Assembly: GCA_029582165.1 (NCBI GenBank)
Contig: CM055881.1
Span: forward strand, 25,215,594-25,279,593
Direction: 5' to 3'
DNA from: Portulaca oleracea
Lineage: Eukaryota; Streptophyta; Magnoliopsida; Caryophyllales; Portulacaceae
DNA length: 64,000 bases
Within the stretch, counting starts at the first letter, position 1, and each line of letters begins with the position of its first letter. Under the pieces are notes generated by a model, which was not told the DNA's origin, searched no databases, and saw only the letters and a list, made by a program, of their open reading frames with translations. The translations under genes and the position numbers were made by a program. Positions 43,497 to 54,526 of the stretch are shown one piece after another.

Positions 43497-43830
43497 TTAC
43501 CGGGGAGAACGACGGCGGCAGTGGGGACGACGGCGACGGCGGCGCGGACGACGAAGGCGGCTCGGACAGCGGCGGCATCGACGCCGGCACCAAGAAAGGG
43601 GCGGTTCCCGGTCCGATTTGCTAGCAAGAGGAAGGGCTTGTGTTGTTATTAACCACCAAAAACTTAAAAGAATTGATAAGGAGGGAGAAGAGGAGGACTT
43701 ACCGTCGTCGGCTCCGGCGGAATGTGGCGGCAGGCGGCGGTTTCCGGTCAAAGTCACCGGCTAGTAAGAGGAGGGAGAAGAGAAATTGGGTTTTGAGAGA
43801 GTGTAACGGTGCAATTGAATTCGATTGAAT
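43497..43830 (-). other. GC-rich CACTA 5' leader / possible captured sequence
   Basis: A CGG/CCG-rich segment within an otherwise AT-rich element, close to its 5' end in the minus direction. Frames on both strands are low-complexity (Arg-rich or Pro/Ser-rich). It probably belongs to the promoter/5' UTR; host-gene capture is possible but I cannot name a donor. Confidence 0.45.
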
Positions 43831-43844
43831 TCGGCCGTGTTTTA

Positions 43845-44070
43845 ACCATTGAACGACCGTTCAAATTAACGGTCGTTAATCAGAACGACCGTTCAATTGA
43901 ACGGTCGCTAATTAGCGACCGCGTATTGAACGGTCGTTCCAATTAACGACCGTTAATTTGAACGGTCGCTAGATAACGACCGTTCATTAACGGTCGTTTT
44001 TGAACGGTCGCCCGCCTTTTTCTTCCGACCGTTCACTGAACGGTCGCTCCGGACGGTCTTATTTGGCCAG
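43845..44070. repeat. CACTA subterminal repeats, high-coordinate end
   Basis: About a dozen AACGGTCG/CGACCGTT words, often in back-to-back palindromic pairs (for example CGACCGTTCAATTGAACGGT). Mirror of 35040-35480. Confidence 0.9.
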
Positions 44071-44461
44071 CCATCTTGTAGTGTATGTTAAATATATTAA
44101 TTTTTAATACAATAAAAACATTTCAATCGAAAAAAATAGTATATTAGGATTTTAGAAAATAGAAGCCAACACTTCAACAGACCCAATACTCCCAGGAGTT
44201 CCAGCAAGTGCCAAGTAGTAGATGAGTAGTAGTGTAGTACTTGGATTCTTATTTTTTCAAAAGAAAAATTATATGTGTTTATATTTTAATGGATCCATGG
44301 ATCGGGTTCGTAGGTCCATGCTTAGACTCGGACCTACTATTTTTTTTCCAAACCCGGACCCTCCCAGACTCACTGGGTCCAAAATTTTTGGACTCAGACC
44401 CGTCTTAATGGGTTGAGTTCAAGAAAATTCAAATCGGATCCAAGACCCACTGCCATCCCTA

Positions 44462-44748
44462 ACTGTGATACCATACGGGTGTTGCTTTATGTTTCTGAAA
44501 CCATAGTCATTAAAAAAAAAGAGATTTTACGCCAACCACGTCACTACCTAGGTATTCAATTTCAGATTTTCTCTCACTAATCTAATTAGCGCCAATTTGT
44601 CAAAATCAATTTCGTCCGTTTTTCTTTCTCATCCCTCCCACAGTCCCACCTGGCTTTGTGGTTGCCATAATTTTTCAAGCTTCTAATTAGGTTGCCATTT
44701 TCGTATTTCCATTTACAAAGTCTACTTCCAAATAACAAAAAAATAAAT
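44462..44748 (+). promoter_or_regulatory. SIG5 upstream region
   Basis: The interval between the hAT-like element and the SIG5 leader. CCACGTCA at 44536-44543 has an ACGT core of the type bound by HY5-like bZIP proteins, which activate Arabidopsis SIG5 in light; its use here is an inference. The transcription start is not determined. The transposon cluster ends only ~0.3 kb before the leader exon, so promoter length is limited. Confidence 0.35.
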
Positions 44749-44901
44749 ATGATATGGCTGCTTCGTCTCGCTCAAACCGACACCAAGATCACGCTTTCTG
44801 AACTAGTTCGATCCCCCCAAAAAAAAAAAAAAATCGTATCGACAACTTCTCTGAAATCCCTTAGGTTTTGGAAGGCTTTTGATTGTTGGTCATCTGGGTA
44901 A
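44749..44901 (+). other. Upstream reading frames in the SIG5 leader
   Basis: Two overlapping ATGs. The one at 44754 opens a 15-residue frame (MAASSRSNRHQDHAF, stop at 44799-44801). The one at 44749 opens MIWLLRLAQTDTK..., which runs through the candidate splice donor at 44898. If the leader intron is removed using the acceptor at 45843, this second frame is in phase with SIG5 but stops at TAA 45869-45871, 36 bases before the SIG5 ATG. Such frames usually lower translation of the main one. Confidence 0.45.
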
Positions 44902-45843
44902 GTATGTTGTTTTTAATATTTTATTTCTATTTCATTTCTGGGTCTCTGTTACAATCCAAAAGTTTCTTATTTAAGCAGGGCATTTGATCATTTTAAGGTC
45001 TCCGATTGATTTTGATGCTGGGTTTTCGGCGATGAAAGAAAGAATAGGAATTAATTAGCAGATACCTGATTATGAAGGTCAATGTTTCAGTGAGAAATGC
45101 TTTCCATGTGTTCTGGGGAACTTGTGTTGTGAATATATTTTGCTTGATTGTAATGTCAGGTGTTAAACTGCTAGAACGATTACACAACTAATTAATTGAG
45201 GGTTTGTACAAATTACAATTAATTTAAAATGGGCCATTACCGTTTTAAGGTTAAAACATGCCGTTTCTGTAGCAGTAAGAATAGCTTGAGAGGATTGAAT
45301 TTATTTGGTCCTCTAAATTTCAATTATGCAGGTATGCGACTGACATAACTTAAAGGTAGAGCTTTAATTCGGTGAAGTCCAAGAAAGTTGTTTGTTTAAG
45401 GCATTTTTGGATTGGATGGATGTTTGAGTTAAGTAGTATAACCCTCGAGCCCTGGTAGTTATTGATGAAATCTCCTTGGTTTAGTTGCTTGACAAATTAT
45501 GAGAGCTTGGTTTTCCTTGGTGTGATCATGAATCATTATGTTTGTATTATGGAAATATGAACTGAGGATGGATAGGTAAACCAATCGCTGCTGAAATTTT
45601 TCACTTATGGCCATTTGAATGGTAATTTCATGGAGAAAACTTAGAAAAGTGGGCAAGGCCTTGAAGTAGATTAGAATGATAGCAGTGAGGCTTTGACCGA
45701 AGCCTTCTAACTCGAGTGTAGATGCAACTTTTCGAGTATCAGATTGTTGCTCAAATTTAATTGATTCATAGCATGCCAAACAAAATTCTATGGGCTTAAT
45801 CTGATGCTAATAATTAACATTAATATCATGTTGTTGGTTTCAG
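44898..45843 (+). other. SIG5 leader (5' UTR) intron
   Basis: Donor CTGG|GTAAGT at 44898 is strong. Acceptor TTGGTTTCAG ends at 45843; a second candidate with a better pyrimidine tract (AACTCTTTTCAG) ends at 45895. Spliced length is 946 or 998 bases. An internal ATTATGCAG|G...AAAG|GTAGAG (45332-45354) could be an optional mini-exon. Confidence 0.55.
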
Positions 45844-45907
45844 TGACGTTGCAGGATCTGTGCTGCATTAAGCCTGCTGTTGTAACTCTTTTCAGAGGGA
45901 GTCTGGC

Positions 45908-48900
45908 ATGGTAGTTGTGACAGTATCCACTCCAGCTTCTCGGGCATCATTGGGATTCAGCAAAAGATTAACAGCTCTTCGATCTGCTCTGAGGAGGCCC
46001 TTGATTTTGGGATTCAAATCTGATAAAAACGAACCTACAACTTTCATTGCACCTCGTGAACGTCCCCAATCAGGCTTAGAAACAAGAAAAGAAAATCAGA
46101 AGAGACGGAGGTCAATCACCAAACGTCGAAAAGAAGTCCAAGCTGCTGACACAGCTGAAGCTTCACCATATGCTCCTGATAAGGTGGATTTCAATGAAGC
46201 TGCAGCCAGGCTTGAAAATATATATAAGCTAAGTCCCGTAACAGATGTTTCTGATGAAGAGAGCACTGATGATGAGGCAAGAGCAAGTCAAGGAAGGAGA
46301 AGGAGGAGTGCTGAAGTCGTTGAGAGTAGAGGGATGGGAAGTATTGGTCATGTGGTGAGAAACAGGATGAGGAGAGTACGAAGGTTAAGCCTTGATCAGA
46401 GGATTGAGCGGAGGAAGTGTAAGGAAGAAAACACGGCTCCTAAGCAAAAGAATAAAGCTATTGATAATGAAGAAGAGAAAATTGAAGAGCTTGTGCGGGA
46501 GTACTCAGCCTCAAGTGATTTGGTTAGCTTGGATTGGAAGAAGATAAAGATACCACCTGTTCTTTCATCTTCTGAGCAGGCTTGGCTATTTAACCTCATG
46601 GAACCCATGAAGGTACCATCTTTTGTTTTCCCCGTGTTAAAATTTTGCCTAGCAGGAAGTTAACCTATTAGATGCTCTTGGATGGAAGTAATTCTTTGCT
46701 TGTATATTTATATCTCATAGAGATACTGCCTAATGTTAATATTTTGATCCAATAATGATGTTGTTAGGCCCTGCTTCAAGTGAAAGAGAATATCCTAAGG
46801 GAACTAGGACGAGATCCAACGGATGCAGAATTAGGAGAGGCGATGAACATGAGTGTACTTCAAGTTAAACGACACATGGAGGTTGGTCATGCTGCAAGGA
46901 ACAAGTTGATAAAGGTAAATGTTGAGTTTTTTTAACTCCTTTATTATGATCATCATAGTAAGAGAGAAAGCTTGTGATTTAGATATCGTGGAATGAACAT
47001 CTTGATACAGTTTTGCTTACACTATACATAGTTGGGATGGATATCTACTTCATTTGATGACCATGATTAGGAATTTGTCTCATGTAACAGACAGAAATTT
47101 ACTGATTTCTAAACATGCATTTAATGCGACTCTTGATCGATTAGAGACTGATGACTTATCTCAGCAATCAAGGTGTGAATAGAGATGCTAATCCTGAAAC
47201 TGTGTTCTTATGCAGCATAACCTAAGGCTAGTACTGTTTGCAATGAACAAATATTTCCAAGACTTCACAAATGGACCAAAGTTTCAAGACCTCTGTCAAG
47301 CAGGAGTTCAGGGTCTGATCACTGCTATTGATCGCTTTGAGCCAAAGAAAAACTTCCGGCTGTCCACATATGCTTTGTTTTGGATAAGACACGCAATCAT
47401 TCGTTCGATGACTGTCTCTAGCTTTACTCGTGTTCCCTTTGGTTTGGAGTCGGTATGTCCTCTCCTCTGAGACCCCCCACCCCAGCAACCCCCAAAAAAG
47501 AAATTAAAAAAATTAAAAGAAACTATGCTGTTTTCCCCCTGTTACTGCGGTGTTCATCGTGTAGTTCTGCAGATGTTTCTGACTATGTATTCCTTCCCTG
47601 TAATTGGCCCATGTGAAGCAGGAATTTGGTTTCTGGTGTGAACCTAGGAGACCCTATGGGACATTAATACTGAATGCATTGTTTTTCTTTCTTTCTTTTA
47701 TATTTTTTTTACAGAACTGAATGCATTGTGAACATGGATAAAGCAAGAAAAATAGTTGTGTTTATGTTTGTAAATGATGCATAAACTAGCACGTCATGCT
47801 GTTTTCTGGACTGAATCACCATTCCTTCTAAAACACAAAATCCCAGATGTTTAAGGAAAAAAAAATAGAGAAGAACCCTAGGTAGGAGATTTGAAGGTAC
47901 ATGATTAAACGAGATTGATTTTCGAAGTTCTAACTTGAAAGTTAGAAATGGGGGGGAGATGAAGCAACCTGTTATCAGCCTTCAGTGATCTAGTTACGAG
48001 GGCCCCTCCGAAGGGATTGATACAGAGAAGTTAGAAGATACTCTGCATGAGGTGTAACAACTCCCATTCAAACTGAGTTTTCATCGGAGATTATGGGGAC
48101 AATCCTAGATCGTTCCTGGTCTCATGAAGACAAGCTTATGTTTGGAAGTATGTGCAAATGGAAAGGGGGCCTCTAATCTGATTGTTTTTTCATGATGTGA
48201 TGTTCACATAGAGTTGTAGATAAATTTGCCATTGCATAAGTGGGGCCATGTAAGGCTGTGCAGTGCAAAGTACTTGTTCATTTCACAGTTCTGAGAATTG
48301 GATGATTTAAGTTTACAAAGGAGTGGTGACAAAATTATGATGATAACTGCAGGTACGAGTAGAAATCCAAAGAGCCAAACTAGAATTGATGTTTGAGCTG
48401 AAGAGGATGCCTACAGATGAAGAGATAATGGAAAGGGTAGGACTCTCCCCTGAGAGATATCAAGAAGTGATGAAAGCAGCAAATGCTGTCTATTCCCTGA
48501 ATTCTAAGCATAATGTCACGCAAGAAGAGTTCATTAATGGCATTACAGATGCTGATGGCATTAGAGATGACAAGCGTACACACCCTGCCATTCTTAGACT
48601 CGCAATCGACGATGTGGTAAGTGCAGCCTTGATGATTATTCAAGGGTCACCATCAAAATACTGTCAATAAATGGACTTTATATGCTCAATTATTGACTTA
48701 GGAGGGTTGTTGGTGTTTTAGAATGTTTGACCATTTAATCTGAAAACTGATCTGCTGTTGTCTGCGGCTGGCAGCTTGACTCTTTGAAGCCCAAGGAGAG
48801 TCTAGTGATCAGACAAAGATACGGCCTGGATGGTAAAGGAGACAGAACACTGGGAGAAATAGCTGGGAACCTGGATATCTCCAGAGAAATGGTCAGGAAA

Positions 48901-48972
48901 TATGAGACGAAGGCTTTAATGAAGCTTAAGCATCCAGCACGAGTGGATTATCTTCGCCGTTATCTTGACTAA
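45908..48972 (+). CDS. SIG5: Plastid RNA polymerase sigma factor SIG5
   Basis: A nuclear-encoded sigma-70 family factor that guides the plastid-encoded RNA polymerase to promoters; in Arabidopsis SIG5 serves the psbD light-responsive promoter and responds to blue light and stress. Five exons with GT-AG borders: 45908-46612, 46768-46914, 47216-47452, 48353-48616, 48775-48972. All introns are phase 0, giving 516 residues (Arabidopsis SIG5 has 517). Residues 1-40 are Ser/Arg/Ala-rich ([20 protein letters not shown]), fitting a transit peptide. Then come [15 protein letters not shown], a basic stretch, and [18 protein letters not shown]. Exon 3 (about 285-363) holds region 2 ([37 protein letters not shown]). 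Exon 4 has region 3 ([20 protein letters not shown]). Exon 5 has region 4 with the helix-turn-helix ([19 protein letters not shown]). An in-frame TAA at 45869 fixes the start. No disabling changes were seen. Confidence 0.95.
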
Positions 48973-49340
48973 AATCCCAGGTAGCACCAATAGCTGTTAC
49001 CACAGTACATATTGTCCATGCATATTCCTCCATCTCACTGAACCACCCTCCAATGTATGTTTTTTGAAACATACCCACAAATGTGCGATATAAGTATTGT
49101 GTAGTGTGGTCTGCCCTTGCGTAAATTCTCTAGTGTAATCCTATAGAATAGGATTGGATGTCATAAATTCTCACTGAATCGATCGTAAATATCACATGTA
49201 ATCCCCCAACCCCTTTGGCCTTGGCTTTGTATGTGACAGTGTAGTATCCTGTCCTGATCAGTGATCCACACCGATATATATATGTCCTTAAATCATTGCT
49301 AGCTTGAATATTTGTGTCATATGAATATGTGATATGAATA
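48973..49340 (+). other. SIG5 3' flank / probable 3' UTR
   Basis: Non-coding sequence after the SIG5 stop. No clear AATAAA signal was found, only looser forms such as AATTTGTG/ATAAG-type words, so the poly(A) site is not placed. Confidence 0.35.
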
Positions 49341-50222
49341 CCCACACATTTAGCCAATTACTAAAGTTAGAAGATGCCCTTGCCACAAGAAAAAAGAGGT
49401 ATGATTTTATATGAAAATTCAGGGGCGAATGAGGGCCTAAGCAACACAAGACCATTGAAATTTGCTATCGAACAATCATATATATTTACTGCATTTAATA
49501 ACCATGAACATGTTGAACACTTTCTTTGTACAAATGGAATACAAACAAGAAAAAGCATGCATGATTTAGCTTTAGAGCACTTTCTTTGTACAAATGGAAT
49601 ACAAACAAGAAAAAGCATGTATGATTTAGCTTTAGAGCACAAGGGGCTTTGTAGTTTTATCATCCCTTGTGCGAATGTTGTCCTTGTCTCATTTTCCAAA
49701 AGCGTTCCACTTCTTCGGGTGTTCTTCCTGGAATTCTGCCAGCTATTAGATCCCACCTGACATCCGTTGTGGATCAAATTAAATCAATTATTCTCAGCAG
49801 ATTAACAGACAACTGCTCTCAGTTTCCAGAAATTAAATTTAAAAAAAAAACAATTGATGTTGTATAGCATTTGGATAGACTGAACTTTCCATGCTGTCCT
49901 ATATATTTCCTGCTGTCCTATATATTTCGTACGACTCATGGATATAGTGGCAGATCTAGAATTCTATGCAAAGGTGTCCTGACATACAAATTGCCGTACC
50001 CTTCATTGTGCATATCTAATAATTTCCTGCTTTTGGATGTGTAGTAATTCCCACTGTATCTATTGTCTGAAACAAAAATACGATTGTCGAATTCGATCAC
50101 GCTAAATTGATTACTGTTTGGTTGAAATTTCGAACTGAATTGATGATATTAGCAGTGCTGATGTAAAGTTGTGTAGATAGCATTATTTATGCCATGCTAC
50201 TCAGCATAACCCAAAAACAGAA
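49341..50222. other. Intergenic, with a 60 bp tandem duplication
   Basis: 49518-49577 and 49578-49637 are near-identical 60 base copies (CACTTTCTTTGTACAAATGG ... TTTAGCTTTAGAG). Frames on both strands stay open through it because 60 is divisible by three. No domain is recognised. Confidence 0.75.
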
Positions 50223-50224
50223 TA

Positions 50225-50476
50225 CTCCCTCTGTTATATATTAATTATCATAATTTTGACTTTCACGGTTTATCACTCTTTGATTGATAATTTTATGCAT
50301 AATATGTTATTAATAATTGTAATATTATACTTCAATGATAGTATTTTTCGTTACGAATCTAATGGTGGTAATTTTATACAGCAATTTATTGTATATATTT
50401 TGAAAAATTTATGGTCAAAATTTTAAGTTTGATTGCACAATTTTCAAACACGACAATTAATATGGAATGAAGAGAG
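50225..50476. mobile_element. Stowaway MITE
   Basis: Starts CTCCCTCTGTTATATATTAA after TA (50223-50224) and ends TTAATATGGAATGAAGAGAG before TA (50477-50478). 252 bp, no coding. More diverged than the 6053 copy. Confidence 0.72.
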
Positions 50477-50478
50477 TA

Positions 50479-51765
50479 ATAGGCAAAAGGAATTCGGATT
50501 ATTTTTCCTAGATTGCGTACTTGTGTGGAATTTATTGATCCAACAAGGAGAAAATAATTTTATTAACCTTTTGTTTGCTTAAAGTGAAGGAAGTACTGTA
50601 AAAGTAAATTGAAAATAAGTTCTTTGTTCTATTATTAAATTTATATTATTATTAAGATGAATTTAAATGGTATAATTGAATTTTATAACTATAACATCAC
50701 ATATAAATTGCATAAAAAAAAATACTTTTTCCTTTATTTTTATATTTCAAAAAAACGCTTAAAATAAGTTTAACGGAATGGTTGATTCGACTAGGTTATG
50801 CTTATTGACGTTGTCGATGCATCTCAAACTTCTTATAATTAATAATTAATAATTACTATTGAAAAAAATAGTGTCGAAAATCATAAAATAATAGCAATTT
50901 AATGAAGAATAAGGCACATAAATACATTGGAGTAAGATTCATATCATCACCCAAATCAATAGCCCAGATGATTGTCCATACTCCATTGATCTTCCATTGA
51001 CTTAGTTTACAGTTACGAGCCAACTCTAACGATATTTGTAACGCTTGACCTCTAACTTTTGGGCTGTGGATAGTGTGCTAGAATGGCTTCAAGGATTGAT
51101 ATAATAAGAGTATGACTGATCCTACAAATATATGACTCTAATCATGTTCGGTAAAATTAGCATTTTAGATAGCAGATAATAATTTATGTAGTAGATAACG
51201 GTTTATGCAGCGGATAACAATTGACTGTTCAAATGAAATTTGACTCCGGTTTAGCGGTTGAGTTAACAAATTAATGTGAATTGACATAATATTGTGTGGA
51301 AGATAAAATTTTCAAAGGTATTTCTGGACCAAAATATATGCAATGTTACTCCAAATGTTAAACGTTATCTTCATTAACGTTTCATAAAACAGAACTTGAG
51401 ATGTTTAATGCTAGTTTACCAAATCCCAATATTTATACAATTAGTGTTTTGACTTGGTCAAAACATTAAACGTTGCCCCAAATACTATTTCCGAACACAA
51501 CCTATGTTCACATATTAGCAAACATTGTCACATTCTCCTATTTTTGTAGAGTAGTTTTCATATTTCACAATCCATTATATTTTTAAGAAAGCCAATATAG
51601 TGACTTATTGAATGGTTAAGTTAGGCACTTCATATCCAACGTCATAGTATGGACTGGTAATGGAACTTCACTTCTGACGTCCTTCCATTGCTATTGACCA
51701 TAGTTTAGGTTGGACCCGTGAGCATAACAAAAGATTGTCAAAATCCTTCTATTATACTATTTACG
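50479..51765. other. Intergenic, no gene recognised
   Basis: AT-rich DNA with no supported frame or bounded repeat. Confidence 0.6.
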
Positions 51766-52100
51766 GTGTGTTTGGATTCAGTTTAGAGGGGAGAAGGGCG
51801 GGGAAAGGAGGGTAAGGTAATGGAGGGGAGAGAAAGGGAAGGGATGTGATTAACATTAACATTGTTCGAATTTATTAATGAGGGGAAAGGAGGCCAAGTG
51901 TTAAAATTCTTACCTCCCCCTCATTCCCCTTCATTTTGAGGGTTAAGAAAATGGAGGTGAACGGAGAGAAATGGGGGTTAAGTGTTTCCCTCCCTTCCCG
52001 TCCCCTCACCCTCTAATTGTATTCCCAAATATGAGAAATTAGATCATTCCCCTTCCTTCCCTTGCCTTCCCCGCCTTTAACCCCCAATACAATGGACTTA
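51766..52100. repeat. Possible GGGGA-rich foldback MITE
   Basis: A purine-rich left half (GTGTTTGGATTCAGTTTAGA, GGGCGGGGAAAGGAGGG) faces a pyrimidine-rich right half (CTTGCCTTCCCCGCC). The arrangement resembles plant foldback MITEs with GTGTTTGGAT ends, but the borders and duplication are not clear. Confidence 0.4.
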
Positions 52101-52196
52101 GCCCCTTTTTTAGATGAGTTATTATCCAATTTACTCAATGTTAAATTTATTCATTCTTTTCATATTATGGACACTTAAGTATTGAATTTTAATCTA

Positions 52197-52884
52197 AGGG
52201 TGTGTTATGTGGGGATAAAAAATAATTTTCCCATTTTCCGACGTTTGGTGGACAAATGAGAAAAATTATTTTCCAGAAATATCATTTTCTGCACTCCCTA
52301 TGTAATTTTTTTTCCTAAGTCCAACACTAGGAAACTCATTTTCCTGACCGAACTTAATACAACTCATTTCCTCCGTCTCCTACGTGTACTCACTTCTCCC
52401 AACTCTTTGTAAATTATTATTTTTATCTCTAACCTTATTAAAACCACTCCCCCCTCCCCCCCAAAGTCTCTCTTCTCCCTCTCTTTCTCTCACACCGGTA
52501 AGAATATTTCTCTGTCTCTCATATACCCATTTTCATATTTCTCTTTTCTCTCTCTGTCTCTCTTTCTCTCTCGTATTTCTCTCTTTATCACTCTCTCATG
52601 TACCCGTTTTAATATTTTTCTCTCTCCCTCTCTTTCACGTACCCATTTTAATTTCTCTCTCTCTCTCGCTCCCCCCTACCATTTCTCACACACATCCATT
52701 TTAATATCTCTGTCTCCCCCTCCATTGCCAAACAAGTAAAAATTATTTTCCATAAAAACAATTTTTCTGTAAATCAAACATGAATAAGTATCAAATTAAA
52801 ATTCATTTTCTAAAAAATCAAGTACAAAAATAACATTTTCCCTAAAATATAATTTTCCTTTACACCAAACACATCATAAACTTA
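52197..52884. repeat. Possible degraded MITE with CT-rich centre
   Basis: AGGGTGTGTTATG...TTTTCC words on the left are loosely inverted to GGAAAATTATATTTTAG...ACACATCAT on the right. The middle is CTCTCTCT-rich (52455-52700). Frames here are low-complexity Leu/Ser runs. No target duplication was resolved. Confidence 0.35.
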
Positions 52885-52991
52885 GTCATATTTACTTTAT
52901 CCATTGCATTATGCATGAACGTAAATGTCAATGAATTGATATAGATTTAACGAAAAAATGATTAAAGTTTGTGTATATTATTGGTTCCTTT

Positions 52992-53287
52992 AGCGTTGGC
53001 AAAAAATCGGGTTCGGGTAAATTTGGGTCGAACAAATTCGGACAATGTCAAAATTTGGACGAGAAATTTATCTCCGGACCTAGTTTTATTTCGGGTCGAA
53101 CCGGGTCGGACAATTCGGACGAAGCTAAAATCGGGTTCGGACAATAGGAAAAAGAGAAATTTTATGTCCGAATATTCGATCAATTCGGTCAATATCAAAA
53201 TTCGGACGAAAAATCTATGTCCAAGCCCGATTTTTCCGGGTCGGACAATTCGGGTAATCCGGGTCGGACAAGTTTTTGTGAGCACTA
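52992..53287. mobile_element. Small hAT-like element
   Basis: Ends AGCGTTGGCAAAAA and complement of TAGTGCTCACAAAAA. Flanks GTTCCTTT (52984-52991) and GTTCCTTG (53288-53295) match at 7 of 8 bases. The interior is rich in TCGGGTTCGG / CGGGTCGGACAA words. Confidence 0.65.
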
Positions 53288-53564
53288 GTTCCTTGAATTG
53301 ATTTAAATAATCAAAGCTTAAAGTTTTATAACTTAAAATTTCCTTTTTTATTTAAAAATTATATCTTAATGGTCACTGTATTTTCATCAGAAAAATAATA
53401 TAAAATACATTTCATCTGCTTGGATTGACCGAAACCCATATGGTTCAGCACTTTGAACCCAATGCCGAATACGATCAACACGTATTTATGCCATCCATCT
53501 GAATTTACAGATTTATACGTCAACTACGTACAATATAGCCGATGTAAAAATCAGTGATGGAAAC

Positions 53565-53836
53565 TGTTAGAGTATAAAACCATTCTTGGGGCTTCAACCA
53601 TTAGCTTAAGCTTTTGGTTGAGATGGTTCCACATGGTAACAGAGTCAGACCAATAAACAAAAGGTCTTAGGTTTGAATCTTAGCACCCCCATAATCAAAT
53701 GCGCAAGGTTAGGGGGCCTTTGCAGCATCCACGCTTCAAGCCCAAAGAACATTCGCGTCAGGGGGTGTATTAGAGTATAAAACCATTCCTGGGGCTTCAA
53801 CCATTAGCTTAAGCTTTTGGTTGAGATGGTTCCACA
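53565..53836 (+). mobile_element. Complete TRIM (SMART-type) element, 272 bp
   Basis: Terminal direct repeats of ~70 bp (53565-53633 and 53766-53836) share TGTTAGAGTATAAAACCATT and GGGGCTTCAACCATTAGC. Immediately after the first is TGGTAACAGAGTC, close to the initiator tRNA-Met primer-binding site. Just before the second is CAGGGGGTG, a polypurine tract. GAAAC flanks both sides (53560-53564 and 53837-53841). TRIMs carry no genes and use the enzymes of other retrotransposons. Confidence 0.92.
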
Positions 53837-53841
53837 GAAAC

Positions 53842-54467
53842 CATCATAAGATTTTCTAGGAAGACATTTTACTATACCAGACTGTGATTGATTCCAATTA
53901 CACGGATAAACAGTAGTAAGTTGTTTCCGACAATCCCAAAAATGGATATATGATTAGCCAAGAATCAATATTTATAAAGTGAAAATCGTATTCAAAAGTT
54001 GCTGTATCATTCATAGTAGGAAAAACACAGAATCAAGAACACAAAGTTTGAAATTTTGCACCAAATTTATGATAATTACCTCTTTCCAACTAATCTATAC
54101 ATTCTGTAAATGAGATCCTCTTCTTGTTCATTCATGTTTACAGCCATCCCTTTGCTGCTTTCTTCTTACCACACACAGAATATGAAAAAATTATAAAAGA
54201 AAATTAGAATTTTAAAACATAATTGGTAACCTAATTAAACTCCTCATCAAAATAAATTAGAACTAATGGTTCTCGAAACAAGAGTACCTCTATATATTTT
54301 AATGATCATTCTACCTTTTCTTAAAACGCAAATAACATACGTATTTTCAATAAATATATTTAAACCTCAGGTAGGTTTTTTTTACCTCGATTAGGCCATG
54401 CGGTTGGCGTTTTTCCTTGCTTGTTTTCATCCTCATCCATGTCTGTTTTAGGGAGATGGTATGGATG

Positions 54468-54526
<59 letters not shown>

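Larger units (their letters stand above)
35019..44083 (-). mobile_element. Complete CACTA (En/Spm) transposon, 9,065 bp
   Basis: Starts CACTACAACAGGGT and ends ...TTGTAGTG, with TAT on both sides (35016-35018 and 44084-44086), the 3 bp duplication of CACTA elements. Both subterminal regions are packed with AACGGTCG words. The minus strand carries the two classic genes: a TNP2-type transposase (37774-41498) and a smaller TNPA/Transposase_24-type gene (35515-37547), both with frameshifts. Termini are intact, so the element might still be mobilised by enzyme supplied elsewhere, an inference. It also contains a ~105 bp tandem repeat and two long foldbacks. Confidence 0.93.
34758..44461. mobile_element. 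hAT-like MITE split by the CACTA element
   Basis: The left part 34758-35018 starts TAGGGATGATAATGGGC. The right part 44084-44461 ends CCCACTGCCATCCCTA, an inverted match. Both halves carry GGACCCGGAC / GGGTCC words. Flanks ACTATGAC (34750-34757) and ACTGTGAT (44462-44469) agree at 6 of 8 bases. With the CACTA insert removed the element is ~640 bp. A relative with the same TAGGGATG ends is at 55830-56465. Confidence 0.65.

Noticed and set aside
43411..43828. Arg-rich and Pro-rich frames near the CACTA end
   Set aside because: CGG/CCG-rich leader sequence gives low-complexity frames on both strands without conservation.
49367..49777. Minus-strand 136-codon frame with an internal duplication
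   Set aside because: The duplication is a 60 bp tandem repeat that keeps frames open on both strands; no domain and no splice or promoter context.
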